Shown: in pieces, positions 1 through 7,856 of the stretch
How the letters are laid out: each line of letters opens with the position of its first letter
Numbering within the stretch: the first letter of the stretch is position 1
Assembly (NCBI RefSeq): GCF_016861605.1
Contig: NZ_BOLM01000001.1
Location: forward strand, 124,001 to 188,000
Length of the DNA stretch: 64,000 nt
Source of the DNA: Levilactobacillus wangkuiensis
Lineage (GTDB): Bacteria; Bacillota; Bacilli; Lactobacillales; Lactobacillaceae
Reading direction: 5' to 3'
The notes under the pieces: generated by a model
The model's input: only the letters and a program-made list of their open reading frames with translations
What the model was told of the DNA's origin: nothing
Databases searched by the model: none
Translations under genes and position numbers: made by a program

Positions 1-147
1 TTCGTGTACTACACGGCCATCGTCGGGGAAGGGTTCAAAAAGTTAGAAGCTGGTCAAACCGTGCAATTTGTGATTGTTCAAGGCATGCGTGGCCTCCAAG
101 CGGCAAAGGTAACGCCCGTTGTCACGGGTACTACTGAGGAGGCTTAG
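1..147 (+). CDS. Cold-shock domain protein, C-terminal part (5' end outside window)
   Basis: The first 48 codons are open in frame 1 and end in TAG at 145-147. They encode the second half of a CspA-type cold-shock domain: an RNP2-like segment (FVYYTAI), then [15 protein letters not shown] and [11 protein letters not shown], which matches the usual 'G.GF..L..GQ.V.F...RG.QA..V' pattern. Such proteins bind single-stranded RNA and DNA as nucleic-acid chaperones. The RNP1 motif would lie upstream of the window. The tail 'TGTTEEA' is short. It ends two bases before the NUDIX gene, so the two are probably co-transcribed. Confidence 0.8.
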   Translation, partial: FVYYTAIVGEGFKKLEAGQTVQFVIVQGMRGLQAAKVTPVVTGTTEEA

Positions 148-149
148 GC

Positions 150-692
150 ATGGACTTAGAAGAGCACGTTGAATCGACCGAGGAACTGTACGACGGTGTG
201 ATCGTGAAGCTGGAACGTCAGCGGGTCCGCCTACCAAATGGGGATACGGCTTCGAGAGAAATTGTGCGTCACGCGGGTGCCGTGGGTATCTTAGCGCTGA
301 CGGATGACCATAAAATGATTTTGGAACGGCAATGGCGCGCGCCCATCGCAGCGGCCACGTTGGAAATTCCAGCTGGTAAATTAGACAGCCGGGATGCCGA
401 CAACGTGGAACACGCGGTGATGCGCGAGCTCAACGAAGAAATTCGTTATCAACCGGGCCAGTTAAAACGGATTACCGGATTTTATTCTAGCGTCGGTTTT
501 TCTGATGAATACATGACGCTCTTTTTGGCGACTGATTTGAAACCCGTTACGACCGAGTTACCCCGGGACCAAGGGGAAAACTTGGAGCTGTTGACGGTGA
601 CCAAGGAAGAAGCTCAGGCCATGATTGACAGCGGCGAGATCAGCGACGCGAAGACAATTACGGCCATCTATTACTGGTTATTACAGAAGTAG
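150..692 (+). CDS. nudF: NUDIX hydrolase, probable ADP-ribose pyrophosphatase
   Basis: The 180-residue protein carries a NUDIX box at about residues 76-100 (GKLDSRD...MRELNEEIRY), after an LEIPAG lead-in typical of ADP-ribose pyrophosphatases, which split ADP-ribose into AMP and ribose 5-phosphate. The box departs from the consensus: it is about two residues longer before 'RE', the first conserved Glu is replaced, and the usual Gly after 'EE' is Arg. The REL.EE metal-binding core is intact, so activity is likely. The ATG at 150 follows a GAGGAGG-like sequence that lies inside the end of the cold-shock gene. The next gene starts about 10 bases after its stop. Confidence 0.85.
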   Translation: MDLEEHVESTEELYDGVIVKLERQRVRLPNGDTASREIVRHAGAVGILALTDDHKMILERQWRAPIAAATLEIPAGKLDSRDADNVEHAVMRELNEEIRYQPGQLKRITGFYSSVGFSDEYMTLFLATDLKPVTTELPRDQGENLELLTVTKEEAQAMIDSGEISDAKTITAIYYWLLQK

Positions 693-701
693 GTGACAGC
701 A

Positions 702-992
702 ATGCGTTCAGACGATGAACAAGATAGTCCCAAGACCCGCGCCGATTACCGACGGGAGCAGGAGCGTGCCGAGCAGGAATTTCAGGAACGCGACCGCAAA
801 CGGGTACAGGTCGAAAAGGAATACGCGCGCACACACGGTGGCGAAACGCCCAGTGACGACGCGCCTACTGAACAGCGGGTCAATCCCGTGGACAGCAAAC
901 AGCAACGGCTAGGACGACGGCTCAATTGGGCGATCTTCTGGCTGGTGCTTTTGATTATTGCGGTTTACCTCATCCTCTTCTTCCTCGACTAA
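702..992 (+). CDS. Small protein with one C-terminal membrane segment, function unknown
   Basis: About 96 residues. The first 70 are highly charged (RADYRREQERAEQEF) and probably helical or coiled. The last 20 form one hydrophobic segment (WAIFWLVLLIIAVYLILFF) ending in Asp, so the protein would be anchored by its C-terminus with the charged part in the cytoplasm. I chose ATG 702 over GTG 693 because AGGTG at 691-695 sits six bases ahead of it. It is probably in one operon with the NUDIX gene. I do not recognise a named family. A repeat element begins directly after its stop codon. Confidence 0.65.
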   Translation: MRSDDEQDSPKTRADYRREQERAEQEFQERDRKRVQVEKEYARTHGGETPSDDAPTEQRVNPVDSKQQRLGRRLNWAIFWLVLLIIAVYLILFFLD

Positions 993-1210
993 GCTTTATC
1001 CTGGCGGTAGCCGCCGACGTCAGCTAGGTACTCCGCCTGTGGGGACCGCCGGCAGCCTGAAAAGCGGTCTGCCGGCTTGACTTTGAACCTCACAAAAGAC
1101 GTGAGTTTCAAAGCTCATCCCGTGGTGTAGGCCGGGAAAGAACCCCGGCCAACGCCACCGACACAGGTCTGCGTACCTAGCTGCCTTACGGCTACGGTCA
1201 AGGCTAAAGC
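993..1210 (+). repeat. Structured repeat, subfamily A copy A1 (+)
   Basis: The basal stem pairs GCTTTA (993-998) with TAAAGC (1205-1210) and CAGCTAGGTAC (1021-1031) with GTACCTAGCTG (1173-1183). Inside are hairpin 1 (GCCGGCAG 1048-1055 with CTGCCGGC 1069-1076, loop ending AGCGGT), hairpin 2 (CTTTGAA 1081-1087 with TTCAAAG 1107-1113, plus CTCAC with GTGAG) and hairpin 3 (GGCCGGG 1130-1136 with CCCGGCC 1144-1150, extended by GTGGTG with CGCCAC). It starts at the base after the preceding stop codon. The 150-base spacer to the next copy holds only small hairpins, for example AGTGA/TCACT near 1339-1355. Confidence 0.8.
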
Positions 1211-1360
1211 CACCGGACTTTGGTGGTTGTTTGATTTGGTTGTGTGAGATAAAGTGTGATCGAAGTTAGGTTAACTTGAATGAGGTTGTGTATTTATATG
1301 GAATATACCATCTCACCTTTTAAAAGTTAATGAATAGCAGTGACTCGCAATCACTGATGT

Positions 1361-1573
1361 CGGGTTAAACCGGTGTGAGCCGTGAGGGCAGTGAAAATGG
1401 GCTCAGCCGGGGGATTTTCCAAGGGTTTTACTTGGAAAATGGCGACTTTGAAACACGTTTTTTGTGGTTCAAAGCGAGTCCAGAGACCGCTTTTTGGCTC
1501 TGGACGTCCTGCCCCCAGCGTTCCGGCCCATTTTCACTGCCCGGTAAGGCGCCAGCTACCGCAGCTTAACCCG
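1361..1573 (-). repeat. Structured repeat, subfamily B copy B1 (-)
   Basis: The end arms are GGGTTAA (1362-1368) and TTAACCC (1566-1572). The main stem is a perfect 17-bp match, GGGCAGTGAAAATGGGC (1386-1402) with its complement at 1526-1542. Hairpin 3 is ATTTTCCAAG/CTTGGAAAAT. Hairpin 2 is CTTTGAA.CAC/GTG.TTCAAAG. Hairpin 1 is GTCCAGAG/CTCTGGAC around a loop that reads AGCGGT on the minus strand. It lies just upstream of mtnN and is convergent with copy A1. Short ORFs inside it are by-products of the repeat. Confidence 0.8.
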
Positions 1574-1615
1574 TAAAGCAATGTAAGACAAAACGAATAG
1601 GAGTGGACACACAAT

Positions 1616-2308
1616 ATGACATTTGGTATTCTCTGCGCCATGGAAGAAGAAATTAAAGAACTGCACGAAGCCCTGGAAAACGCTCAAACCACGAGCATTC
1701 ACGGCTTGGAATTTTACCAAGGCACGATTCACGGACAATCCGTTGTCCTAGTTCGTTCCGGGATTGGTAAAGTTGAAGCTGGTTTGACGACGGCGCTGCT
1801 GATCACCCAATTTGACGTTGATATTGTCATCAACTCGGGTTCAGCTGGGGCCTTGGCGCCCGACCTGAACATCGGTGACGTCGTCGTTTCCACCGAAACG
1901 GCTTACCATGATGCCGATGCCCGGGCCTTTGGCTACGAATACGGGCAATTACCTCAACAGCCAGCGCGGTTTGAAGCGTCCAAAGAATGGGGCGAAAAGA
2001 TCGTGGCGGCCGCTGCGGATACCGGTTTGAAGACCAAGTTAGGCCTGATTGTTTCCGGTGACCAATTCTTGAACAGTCCTGAAACCATTAAGGACATCAT
2101 GGGTCACTTCCCAGATGCTTTATCTGGTGAAATGGAAGGAGCCGCTGTTGGTCAAGTGGCGCATCAATTTGACGTGCCATACGTGGTGGTTCGGGCCATG
2201 TCCGACAACGCCGACAACGATTCCGGCGTAAACTTTGACGACTTTATTATTGACGCGGGGCACCGCTCTGCACAAATGCTATTAGCCTTGTTAGCAGCAC
2301 AGAACTAA
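1616..2308 (+). CDS. mtnN: 5'-methylthioadenosine/S-adenosylhomocysteine nucleosidase
   Basis: This 230-residue cytoplasmic enzyme hydrolyses methylthioadenosine and S-adenosylhomocysteine to adenine and the ribosyl thiol, clearing products of methylation and polyamine synthesis. Family marks: N-terminal 'GILCAMEEEI' with the catalytic Glu near residue 12, 'NSGSAGAL', 'GLIVSGDQF', 'EMEGAAVGQVA', and the catalytic Asp in 'RAMSDNAD' near residue 198. Length is normal. A good ribosome site (AGGAG near 1600) precedes ATG 1616. It is 25 bases upstream of the cysteine desulfurase gene and probably co-transcribed with it. Confidence 0.93.
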   Translation: MTFGILCAMEEEIKELHEALENAQTTSIHGLEFYQGTIHGQSVVLVRSGIGKVEAGLTTALLITQFDVDIVINSGSAGALAPDLNIGDVVVSTETAYHDADARAFGYEYGQLPQQPARFEASKEWGEKIVAAAADTGLKTKLGLIVSGDQFLNSPETIKDIMGHFPDALSGEMEGAAVGQVAHQFDVPYVVVRAMSDNADNDSGVNFDDFIIDAGHRSAQMLLALLAAQN

Positions 2309-2333
2309 CTCGGCTCTTCAGGAGGTTTTTAGG

Positions 2334-3530
2334 GTGCAAGAGATTCACATTGATAACAGTAATGCCGTCCGGGAAATCTACCTGGACAACGCCGCCACCA
2401 CACCGATGGCGCCAGAGGTTTTAAATGAAATGATCGACAAGATGGCTAACGTGTACGGCAACGCCTCAACCCTGTATGGTTTGGGTCGGCAAGCACACAC
2501 GGTCATGGAAAACAGTCGCCAAGTGATTGCCAAGAGCATCAACGCGGCTCACGATGAAGAAATCATCTTCACCAGTGGGGGGAGTGAAAGTGACAACACC
2601 GCCATTACCCAAACCGCATTGACGCGTCAATCCTTGGGTAAGCACATCATTACCACCGAGATTGAACACGAGGCCGTGCTCCGGCCCTTACATGCGTTGG
2701 AGGAACAAGGCTTTGACGTGACCTATTTGCCAGTCGACGAACACGGACGCATCAGCCTGGATGACTTCAGGGCAGCCCTGCGTGATGACACGATTCTGGT
2801 GACCATCATGATGGGGAACAACGAGGTCGGCAGCCGGATGCCAATTCACGAAATTGGTGAGATTTTAAAGGATCATCAGGCATGGTTCCACACCGATGCC
2901 GTGCAGGCCTACGGGTCACTCGACATCGACGTGCAACGCGACCACATCGATATGCTCTCGACGTCCGCCCACAAGATCAATGGGCCCAAGATGATCGGTT
3001 TCCTGTACAAACGCGAAGGCGTGAACTTCCCCAGCTTGATTAAGGGTGGCGACCAGGAAGAGAAGCGGCGTGCCGGGACGGAAAATGTGCCCGCCATCGC
3101 TGGGATGGCCGTGGCCGCTAAGCTGTTGACGCCGGAAGTGAAGGCTGAAAAACGGGCCCGGTTCCACGGCTTCAAGCAACAGGTCGTTGACGGTCTGACC
3201 AAGAATGGCGTGGACTTTGCCATCAATGGCTCACTGGAAGGCGAGAACCTGGAGCACGTCTTAAACATCTGGATCAAGGGAATCTCAACCTACGTGATGC
3301 AAACGAACCTGGATTTGGCGGGCATCGCCGTTTCCGGGGGATCTGCCTGCACGGCCGGGTCAATCGAACCGTCACACGTGTTGACGGCCATGTTTGGCGC
3401 CGACAGTCCCCGCATTGCGGAGTCGATTCGGTTATCCTTTGGTTCACAAACGACGAGCGACGACATTGACGCATTTATCAAGAACGTCAGTGCCATCGTG
3501 AAGCGACTTTCAAAGAACGAGGTGAAGTAA
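2334..3530 (+). CDS. Cysteine desulfurase, NifS/IscS family
   Basis: The 398-residue PLP enzyme takes sulfur from cysteine and passes it as a persulfide. Seen: 'YLDNAATTPM' at the N-terminus, PLP lysine in 'STSAHKINGPK' (about residue 213), and the persulfide cysteine in 'SGGSACTAGS' (about residue 339). The start is GTG 2334, eight bases after AGGAGG. In lactobacilli this type sits with a DUF1831 gene and mnmA and supplies sulfur for tRNA 2-thiouridine; that role is inferred from context. Here DUF1831 follows after one base, but mnmA is about 7 kb further on. Confidence 0.9.
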   Translation: MQEIHIDNSNAVREIYLDNAATTPMAPEVLNEMIDKMANVYGNASTLYGLGRQAHTVMENSRQVIAKSINAAHDEEIIFTSGGSESDNTAITQTALTRQSLGKHIITTEIEHEAVLRPLHALEEQGFDVTYLPVDEHGRISLDDFRAALRDDTILVTIMMGNNEVGSRMPIHEIGEILKDHQAWFHTDAVQAYGSLDIDVQRDHIDMLSTSAHKINGPKMIGFLYKREGVNFPSLIKGGDQEEKRRAGTENVPAIAGMAVAAKLLTPEVKAEKRARFHGFKQQVVDGLTKNGVDFAINGSLEGENLEHVLNIWIKGISTYVMQTNLDLAGIAVSGGSACTAGSIEPSHVLTAMFGADSPRIAESIRLSFGSQTTSDDIDAFIKNVSAIVKRLSKNEVK

Positions 3531-3531
3531 C

Positions 3532-3873
3532 ATGTTATTTGAAAAAGAAATGAAGATCACGGGTGACACGGATACTTACGAATTGCACCCCAATATTAAG
3601 GCTTATGCGCTGAAGGACGTGGGTTTCCAAGTCTCCAACGCCGGTAACTACACGCTGGAACGGTCGGTTGACCCAACGTCCCCTTACAACAAGAATCAAA
3701 TGTTAAAGGTTGTTGTGGCCAAGGACCTCAGCGGGTTCAAGATGTCTACGACCAACGCTTCCGGTAACGCCCGGGTCAACATTTTCAAGGGCGCCCATGC
3801 CGAGGGTAATGTGGAACAGTACCATTTTATTCTGCAAAACCTGATTGACCGGGAAATTTTACAGAAGAAGTAA
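3532..3873 (+). CDS. DUF1831 family protein
   Basis: A 113-residue soluble protein that resembles the DUF1831 family of lactic acid bacteria, often encoded directly after the cysteine desulfurase. The start is one base after the desulfurase stop, with GAGGTG inside the end of that gene, so the pair is translationally linked. No catalytic motif is visible. The family was named as putative amino-acid metabolism; a helper role in sulfur transfer is an inference from the neighbourhood only. A strong intrinsic terminator follows. Confidence 0.75.
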   Translation: MLFEKEMKITGDTDTYELHPNIKAYALKDVGFQVSNAGNYTLERSVDPTSPYNKNQMLKVVVAKDLSGFKMSTTNASGNARVNIFKGAHAEGNVEQYHFILQNLIDREILQKK

Positions 3874-3933
3874 AAAGAGTGGGACGCCAGCTGCCTGGTG
3901 GTGGCCGTTTCGACCACGTAAATTGAATAGCGA

Positions 3934-3966
3934 AAAGTCTGGAATGTGTTTCCAGGCTTTTTTTGC
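3934..3966 (+). terminator. Intrinsic terminator after DUF1831 gene
   Basis: AAAGTCTGGAA, a TGTG loop, TTCCAGGCTTT and a run of T. A near-identical copy lies at 5249-5280 after the next gene (one internal difference plus longer T run). Confidence 0.85.
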
Positions 3967-4440
3967 CGTTACTGATGTCAAGGCTCTCAGCTAAGTCTAA
4001 TTGTGTCAGCCGCTTGTATTTTCGAGCGGCTTTTCGTTTCTCACCAGAAATTGGATGGTTAGGCATGTTCACCCGCCGTTTAGGGTAGTAAAACAGGTAT
4101 CGATATTACGTGTACGCTGTTCATGACTATCTTGATATTTATTTTAAAGATTGATAGTATTAAGCGTGTGAAGTATTAATACAAGATATATTTTGGGAGA
4201 GGGCGAGTTGCGGCCGACTAGGTTTATTTGTTGGGCTATTTTTGGTCAAATCTAATCAACCAACACCAAGCGTAGGCGTGATAGGCATGAGTACCAAATC
4301 GCGACAACTATTGGGTACTTAATGGTTGTCGACTGTTTTTACATGGGGCTGAATACTCGGGAGGACTACTGAGTGTTTTCGGTCAAGTTGCGGGATCCAG
4401 ATGGCATCATAAAAAATTGAGATAAAGGAAGCAGATCAAG
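3967..4440. other. Intergenic region with a second terminator and a possible pseudoknot
   Basis: Near the left is a second hairpin, AGCCGCT (4008-4014) with AGCGGCT, followed by TTTT, ending at about 4034. At 4290-4331 four short segments are ordered a-b-a'-b': AGTACC (4290-4295), CGACAAC (4302-4308), GGTACT (4314-4319) and GTTGTCG (4325-4331). This topology fits an H-type pseudoknot or two interlocked alternative hairpins, about 110 bases upstream of the secreted-protein gene. A minus-strand frame across 3827-4072 looks faintly like a helix-turn-helix but overlaps the terminators. I see no other gene. Confidence 0.5.
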
Positions 4441-5217
4441 ATGAACAAATTAATTAAGGTCGCGGTAGCAGGTGCGTTAGTTGCCGGCATAAACTTGACA
4501 TTTTTGACCGTGGATTCATCCACGGCGATGGCAAAGACGACGGCTGCTAAAGTCATCAGCTCAAAGAAAATACATAAAACGACTTATTATCCTAATGGCG
4601 GGACGCTCTATACGAGTTCGAAGCTCACGACTAAGTCAGCCAAGTCGTTTAAAAAGGTGAAAACCGCACTATATGCAACGAAGTCGGCCAGACTCAAAAG
4701 GGCGACGGGGAAGAAGGTCACGTATTACTACGTCAAAAATAAACAAGGCAGTGTTAAGGGCTGGATTGGGAGAGGCTATCTCAGTAAGACTAAGAATTTA
4801 GCGCAACGTCGTTCGGATATGCGTGGGGTGCAATCGGCTGTGCGGTGGCTGCCTAAGGTAAAGCCAACGAAAGGGATGACGACCTATGATCGGCGGGACG
4901 ATGAAAACCGACTATTTAAGATTATGAAGCCAGTCAATGCTTACAAGTCGGCAGTCTGGTATCCGGGCCTTGGGCTCCCTGACGCGATTGGTTACATGTA
5001 TGCAACGAAGCCTAAAGAATCACGAGCAATCCTGGAAGCTTACAGCGTTTTCAAGGGCCGCTTCGATAAAAAGACGAACGCGAAGTTAGCAAAGCTGAGT
5101 AAGCGCGTTGAAAAGAAAGTAAACGACTCAGATACCTCTATTCATGATGATGAGGCGTTAGATGCGAGTGAAAATCTAATCCATGTTTTAAAAAAGGCTG
5201 TGAAAGGTCTGGATTAG
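4441..5217 (+). CDS. Secreted lysine-rich protein with SH3-like surface domain
   Basis: This 258-residue protein starts with a signal peptide (MNKLIKVAVAGALVAGI..., probable cleavage after AMA near residue 31). Residues about 45-120 (TTYYPNGGTLYTSSKLTTKS ... YYYVKNKQG.VKGWIGRGYL) follow the tandem SH3-like pattern common in extracellular lactobacillus proteins. The rest is charged and K-rich, without a catalytic motif I recognise. It is monocistronic: terminators lie on both sides. The coding sequence is more A-rich than its neighbours, in line with the many lysines. A cell-surface or wall-binding role is inferred; no enzyme activity can be assigned. Confidence 0.7.
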   Translation: MNKLIKVAVAGALVAGINLTFLTVDSSTAMAKTTAAKVISSKKIHKTTYYPNGGTLYTSSKLTTKSAKSFKKVKTALYATKSARLKRATGKKVTYYYVKNKQGSVKGWIGRGYLSKTKNLAQRRSDMRGVQSAVRWLPKVKPTKGMTTYDRRDDENRLFKIMKPVNAYKSAVWYPGLGLPDAIGYMYATKPKESRAILEAYSVFKGRFDKKTNAKLAKLSKRVEKKVNDSDTSIHDDEALDASENLIHVLKKAVKGLD

Positions 5218-5248
5218 GCGTATCACCAATTGTTAAATATTTAAGCCC

Positions 5249-5280
5249 AAAGTCTGGAATGTTTTTCCAGGCTTTTTTTT
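5249..5280 (+). terminator. Intrinsic terminator after secreted-protein gene
   Basis: AAAGTCTGGAA, loop TGTTT, TTCCAGGCTTTTTTTT. It is almost identical to the terminator at 3934-3966 that precedes the same gene. Confidence 0.85.
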
Positions 5281-5305
5281 CGCAAAAAATTAAGTTGGTG
5301 GGAGT

Positions 5306-5511
5306 CTGCCGTTCCCGGCGGCAAATTCAAGATGCCCTGCTGTGGGGCACAACTTCGGCCTGGGAAGCGGTCCTACGTCTCGCCTTGAAACCTCGCAAAG
5401 CCCACGAGTTTCCAAGGTCGTCCCATGCTCTAGGCTGAGTGAGGAAACCTCAGCCAAGACCATCGACACAGCAGGCCACCTTGATTCGTCTCTGGTCACT
5501 CACACTGGCAG
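5306..5511 (+). repeat. Structured repeat, subfamily A copy A2 (+)
   Basis: The conserved core runs from CGTTCCCGGCGGC (5310) to TCTGGTCACT (5500), with CTGCC/GGCAG pairing outside it. The basal stem pairs AAATTCAAGATGCCCTGCTGTG with CACAGCAGG..CACCTTGATTCGT. Hairpin 1 is imperfect, with loop AAGCGGT; hairpin 2 is CCTTG..AAAC...GTTTCCAAGG; hairpin 3 is GGCTGAG/CTCAGCC. The left end faces the upstream gene. Confidence 0.8.
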
Positions 5512-5808
5512 TTGATTGTTAGTGAGTTGAACGTAGAGTTGCTTGTAAGTGTGGTTGGCTGGGGTGACTTAAGTTCTTCGAGTAGTAAGTGAGGGATAGT
5601 GAGTTGATTGTGACGCCACTTATCGGTCAACTCAAACGCCTCAATTTTGTTCGATAATAAGCATACATGATAAACTGTTGATTGAAAGAATGAAGTTCGT
5701 TATGATGGCAGAAATGGCAGTCGGACAGACAGTCGAAAATTTGAGGGTTTCAAACAACTCTTCAATCAGATAGTTAAGGGACAACAAGGTTATGGACAGA
5801 ACAGTATT
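5512..5808. other. Gene-free spacer between convergent repeats A2 and A3
   Basis: About 300 A+T-rich bases without a convincing ORF. One modest inverted repeat is visible (GAGTTGA near 5600 with TCAACTC near 5630). No ribosome site or long open frame supports a gene. Confidence 0.5.
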
Positions 5809-6066
5809 ATTCACGGAAATAGTCAACTGAGAGCGACTATGTTAGTGACCAGAGGCGAGCCAAGGTGACCAGCTGTGTCGGTGGTCTTAGCTGAGCGATT
5901 TGTTCTCAGCTTAGAGCACGGGACGACCTTTGAGACCGCCTTGTGGCTCAAAGTCGAGGTGGAAGCCTGATTCTCAGGCTGGAACCGACCCCACAGCAGG
6001 GCATCTTGAGCTCGCCGCCGGGAACGGAAACAACATACTAGCCATCCCAGTTGACTATCCGTGAAT
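5809..6066 (-). repeat. Structured repeat, subfamily A copy A3 (-)
   Basis: The core runs from AGTGACC (5844) to GGGAACG (6026). Outside it a further long inverted repeat is specific to this copy: positions 5809-5829 (ATTCACGG...AGTCAACTG) pair with 6048-6066 (CAGTTGACTATCCGTGAAT) with only a two-base indel. The hairpin-1 loop differs from the other copies (TCAGG in place of GCGGT). The element reaches to within about 25 bases of the acetyltransferase start codon. Confidence 0.8.
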
Positions 6067-6089
6067 GTATATATTTGGGGGAATGGATT

Positions 6090-6938
6090 GTGAATGAAAT
6101 TGCGGGCGTCACCTTTTTCCAACGAGACTTGACCTATCCCACGAACCGTAATCGGCTACGGCTCGTGTACTCTAAACCGGTGAATGCGTTATTCCGGGAA
6201 CACCGGGTCTATAGCGAGATTCACTCGCGGGACAGTCGCTTTAAAATTGATCAGGACAAGATTTTCTTTGGCAATCAGGCCGTCATCGAACCTTACACGG
6301 CGTTTGGTCGGGGTGCGGCCTTTCATTCGATGGGGGCGTTCAGTTATTCCTGGAGCGTGCTCCCGGTCAACACGGTGGTCGGGCGCTACTCCTCGATTGC
6401 GGCCGGGTCGAGCGTGATGAACGTGGACCACGCGCTACACCACTTTACGACCTCGAGCCTGACGTTTGACCACTACCATCAGCCATTCAACGACTACTTG
6501 GCGGATCATCCTGAGTCTAAATTTGATAGTATCGGCCAGGATGGCATGTATCAGATTAAGCCGGTGGTGATTGGCAACGACGTGTGGATCGGCAAGGGCT
6601 GTGTGTTTGGCAACAAGGGTATCGTGGTCAACGACGGCGCAGTGGTGGCCGCGGGGTCGTTGGTGACCAAGGATGTCCCACCGTACGCGGTCGTTGGTGG
6701 CTGGCCGGCCAGGGTAATTAAGTTCCGCTTTGACTTCGCCACGATTCACGAGTTGATGGCGTTAAAATGGTGGCAGTATGACTTTGGCCAATTCGGTGAC
6801 ATCGAGGTTCAGGAGGACATTGGCCAGTTTATTGAAAAAATTCGGGCAGCGGAGGCGGCGGGGACGCTGGTGCCTTACGCGCCGGCCCCACTGACATTGG
6901 CGGACGTTCAGGCAGCGACGGAACGGGAGGAAGCTTAA
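6090..6938 (+). CDS. CatB-like O-acetyltransferase (hexapeptide fold), first of tandem pair
   Basis: About 282 residues. The middle shows left-handed beta-helix hexapeptide turns and the xenobiotic acetyltransferase pattern: '[10 protein letters not shown]', '[15 protein letters not shown]', '[11 protein letters not shown]', '[11 protein letters not shown]', '[22 protein letters not shown]'. Such enzymes move acetyl groups from acetyl-CoA to hydroxyls of sugars or antibiotics; the substrate here is unknown. I chose GTG 6090, where the GGGGGAA before it is well spaced and the product ([13 protein letters not shown]) lines up with the start of the neighbour; TTG 6051 upstream lies in a repeat arm. 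The stop touches the next ATG. Confidence 0.8.
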   Translation: MNEIAGVTFFQRDLTYPTNRNRLRLVYSKPVNALFREHRVYSEIHSRDSRFKIDQDKIFFGNQAVIEPYTAFGRGAAFHSMGAFSYSWSVLPVNTVVGRYSSIAAGSSVMNVDHALHHFTTSSLTFDHYHQPFNDYLADHPESKFDSIGQDGMYQIKPVVIGNDVWIGKGCVFGNKGIVVNDGAVVAAGSLVTKDVPPYAVVGGWPARVIKFRFDFATIHELMALKWWQYDFGQFGDIEVQEDIGQFIEKIRAAEAAGTLVPYAPAPLTLADVQAATEREEA

Positions 6939-7778
6939 ATGACAACGGTGATCAGACACAATATCTTCTTTCAACGAGATGTGCAGTTGACCGAAAGGCC
7001 GCGGGCCATCACGGTCCCCGTTCAGCCGGCCGTCGATGATTATTTGCAGGCGCATCACATCTATACCCGCTTTAATTCGGCGGCTCCCCGGTTCAAGGTC
7101 GGGACCGACCAGATCCGCTGGGGGACGACCGCCAGCATCGAACCCTATACCACGTTTGGGCGCGGCACGGCCTTTTACACGATGGGCGCGTTCAGCTATG
7201 CCTGGAGCCAACTGCCGGTGAACACGGTGGTTGGCCGCTACACCTCGATTGGCAACCGGGTCCGTCAGCTGGGCCATAACCATCCCCTGGACCGGTTCAC
7301 CACCTCGAGTGTCAGCTTCGATGGGAAACTGGCGGCCTATCAGGATTATTTACAAACGAGTGGGCAGACGTATCGCCCCGTCGCCAATCCAGCTGCGGCG
7401 GTCCAGCCCATCGTCATCGGCAATGATGTTCTGATTGGCGAAGACGTGGTGTTTGGCAATCACGGTGTGGTGGTCAGCGATGGCGCGGTGGTCGCCGCTG
7501 GGAGTCTGGTGACGCATGACGTGCCGCCGTACGCGGTCGTGGCGGGATGGCCAGCCCGAATCATTAAGTACCGCTTTGACTTTCCGACGATTGACCGGCT
7601 GCTGGACCTACGCTGGTGGCAGTACGACTTTGGCCGCTTCGGGGAAATTGCTGCGGACGCGCGAATCGAGCCCTTTATTGCCCAGTTGGAAAATCTGGTG
7701 GCGGTGCAAGGGCTGCAGCCGTTCGACCCAGAACCGGTCACGGCTGCGACGATGCAGTCGCTGGTCAGTGAAACGTAA
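6939..7778 (+). CDS. CatB-like O-acetyltransferase, second of tandem pair
   Basis: A 279-residue paralogue of the preceding gene, colinear over its full length: 'NIFFQRDV', 'IEPYTTFGRG', '[13 protein letters not shown]', 'NHPLDRFTTSS', 'IGNDVLIGEDV', '[31 protein letters not shown]'. Here the active-site region reads NHP, the commoner form, where its twin has DHALHH. The start codon directly follows the upstream stop (TAA ATG), so the two form one transcript. Trimers are usual in the family, so mixed trimers are possible but unproven. A terminator follows. Acceptor unknown; cell-wall or exopolysaccharide sugars would be a guess. Confidence 0.8.
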   Translation: MTTVIRHNIFFQRDVQLTERPRAITVPVQPAVDDYLQAHHIYTRFNSAAPRFKVGTDQIRWGTTASIEPYTTFGRGTAFYTMGAFSYAWSQLPVNTVVGRYTSIGNRVRQLGHNHPLDRFTTSSVSFDGKLAAYQDYLQTSGQTYRPVANPAAAVQPIVIGNDVLIGEDVVFGNHGVVVSDGAVVAAGSLVTHDVPPYAVVAGWPARIIKYRFDFPTIDRLLDLRWWQYDFGRFGEIAADARIEPFIAQLENLVAVQGLQPFDPEPVTAATMQSLVSET

Positions 7779-7784
7779 AAAAAC

Positions 7785-7826
7785 AGGCTAGCCGTTGGGT
7801 GGGTAGACCCAGGGCTAGCCTATTAG
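7785..7826 (+). terminator. Terminator-like hairpin after acetyltransferase pair
   Basis: AGGCTAGCC (7785-7793) pairs perfectly with GGCTAGCCT (7813-7821), and an inner TGGGT/ACCCA extends the stem. Only a short T/A-rich tail follows on the plus strand; AAAAA before it would serve minus-strand transcripts. Confidence 0.65.
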
Positions 7827-7856
7827 TGTTGTGCGCGAAACTACTGTCATCGACGA

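Noticed and set aside
1375-1576. Two overlapping 64-codon plus-strand frames
   Set aside because: They lie wholly inside structured repeat B1; similar frames occur in B2/B3, A4 and A11 because of the repeat sequence.
3827-4072. Minus-strand frame with a helix-turn-helix-like stretch (RLTQLDLAESLDIS)
   Set aside because: It overlaps two terminators and the end of DUF1831, has no ribosome site, and the motif falls in the AGCCGCT hairpin; at best a relic.
5310-6026. Repeats A2 and A3 as ends of a composite transposon
   Set aside because: No transposase in between, no target duplication seen, and the same convergent layout recurs at other sites without cargo.
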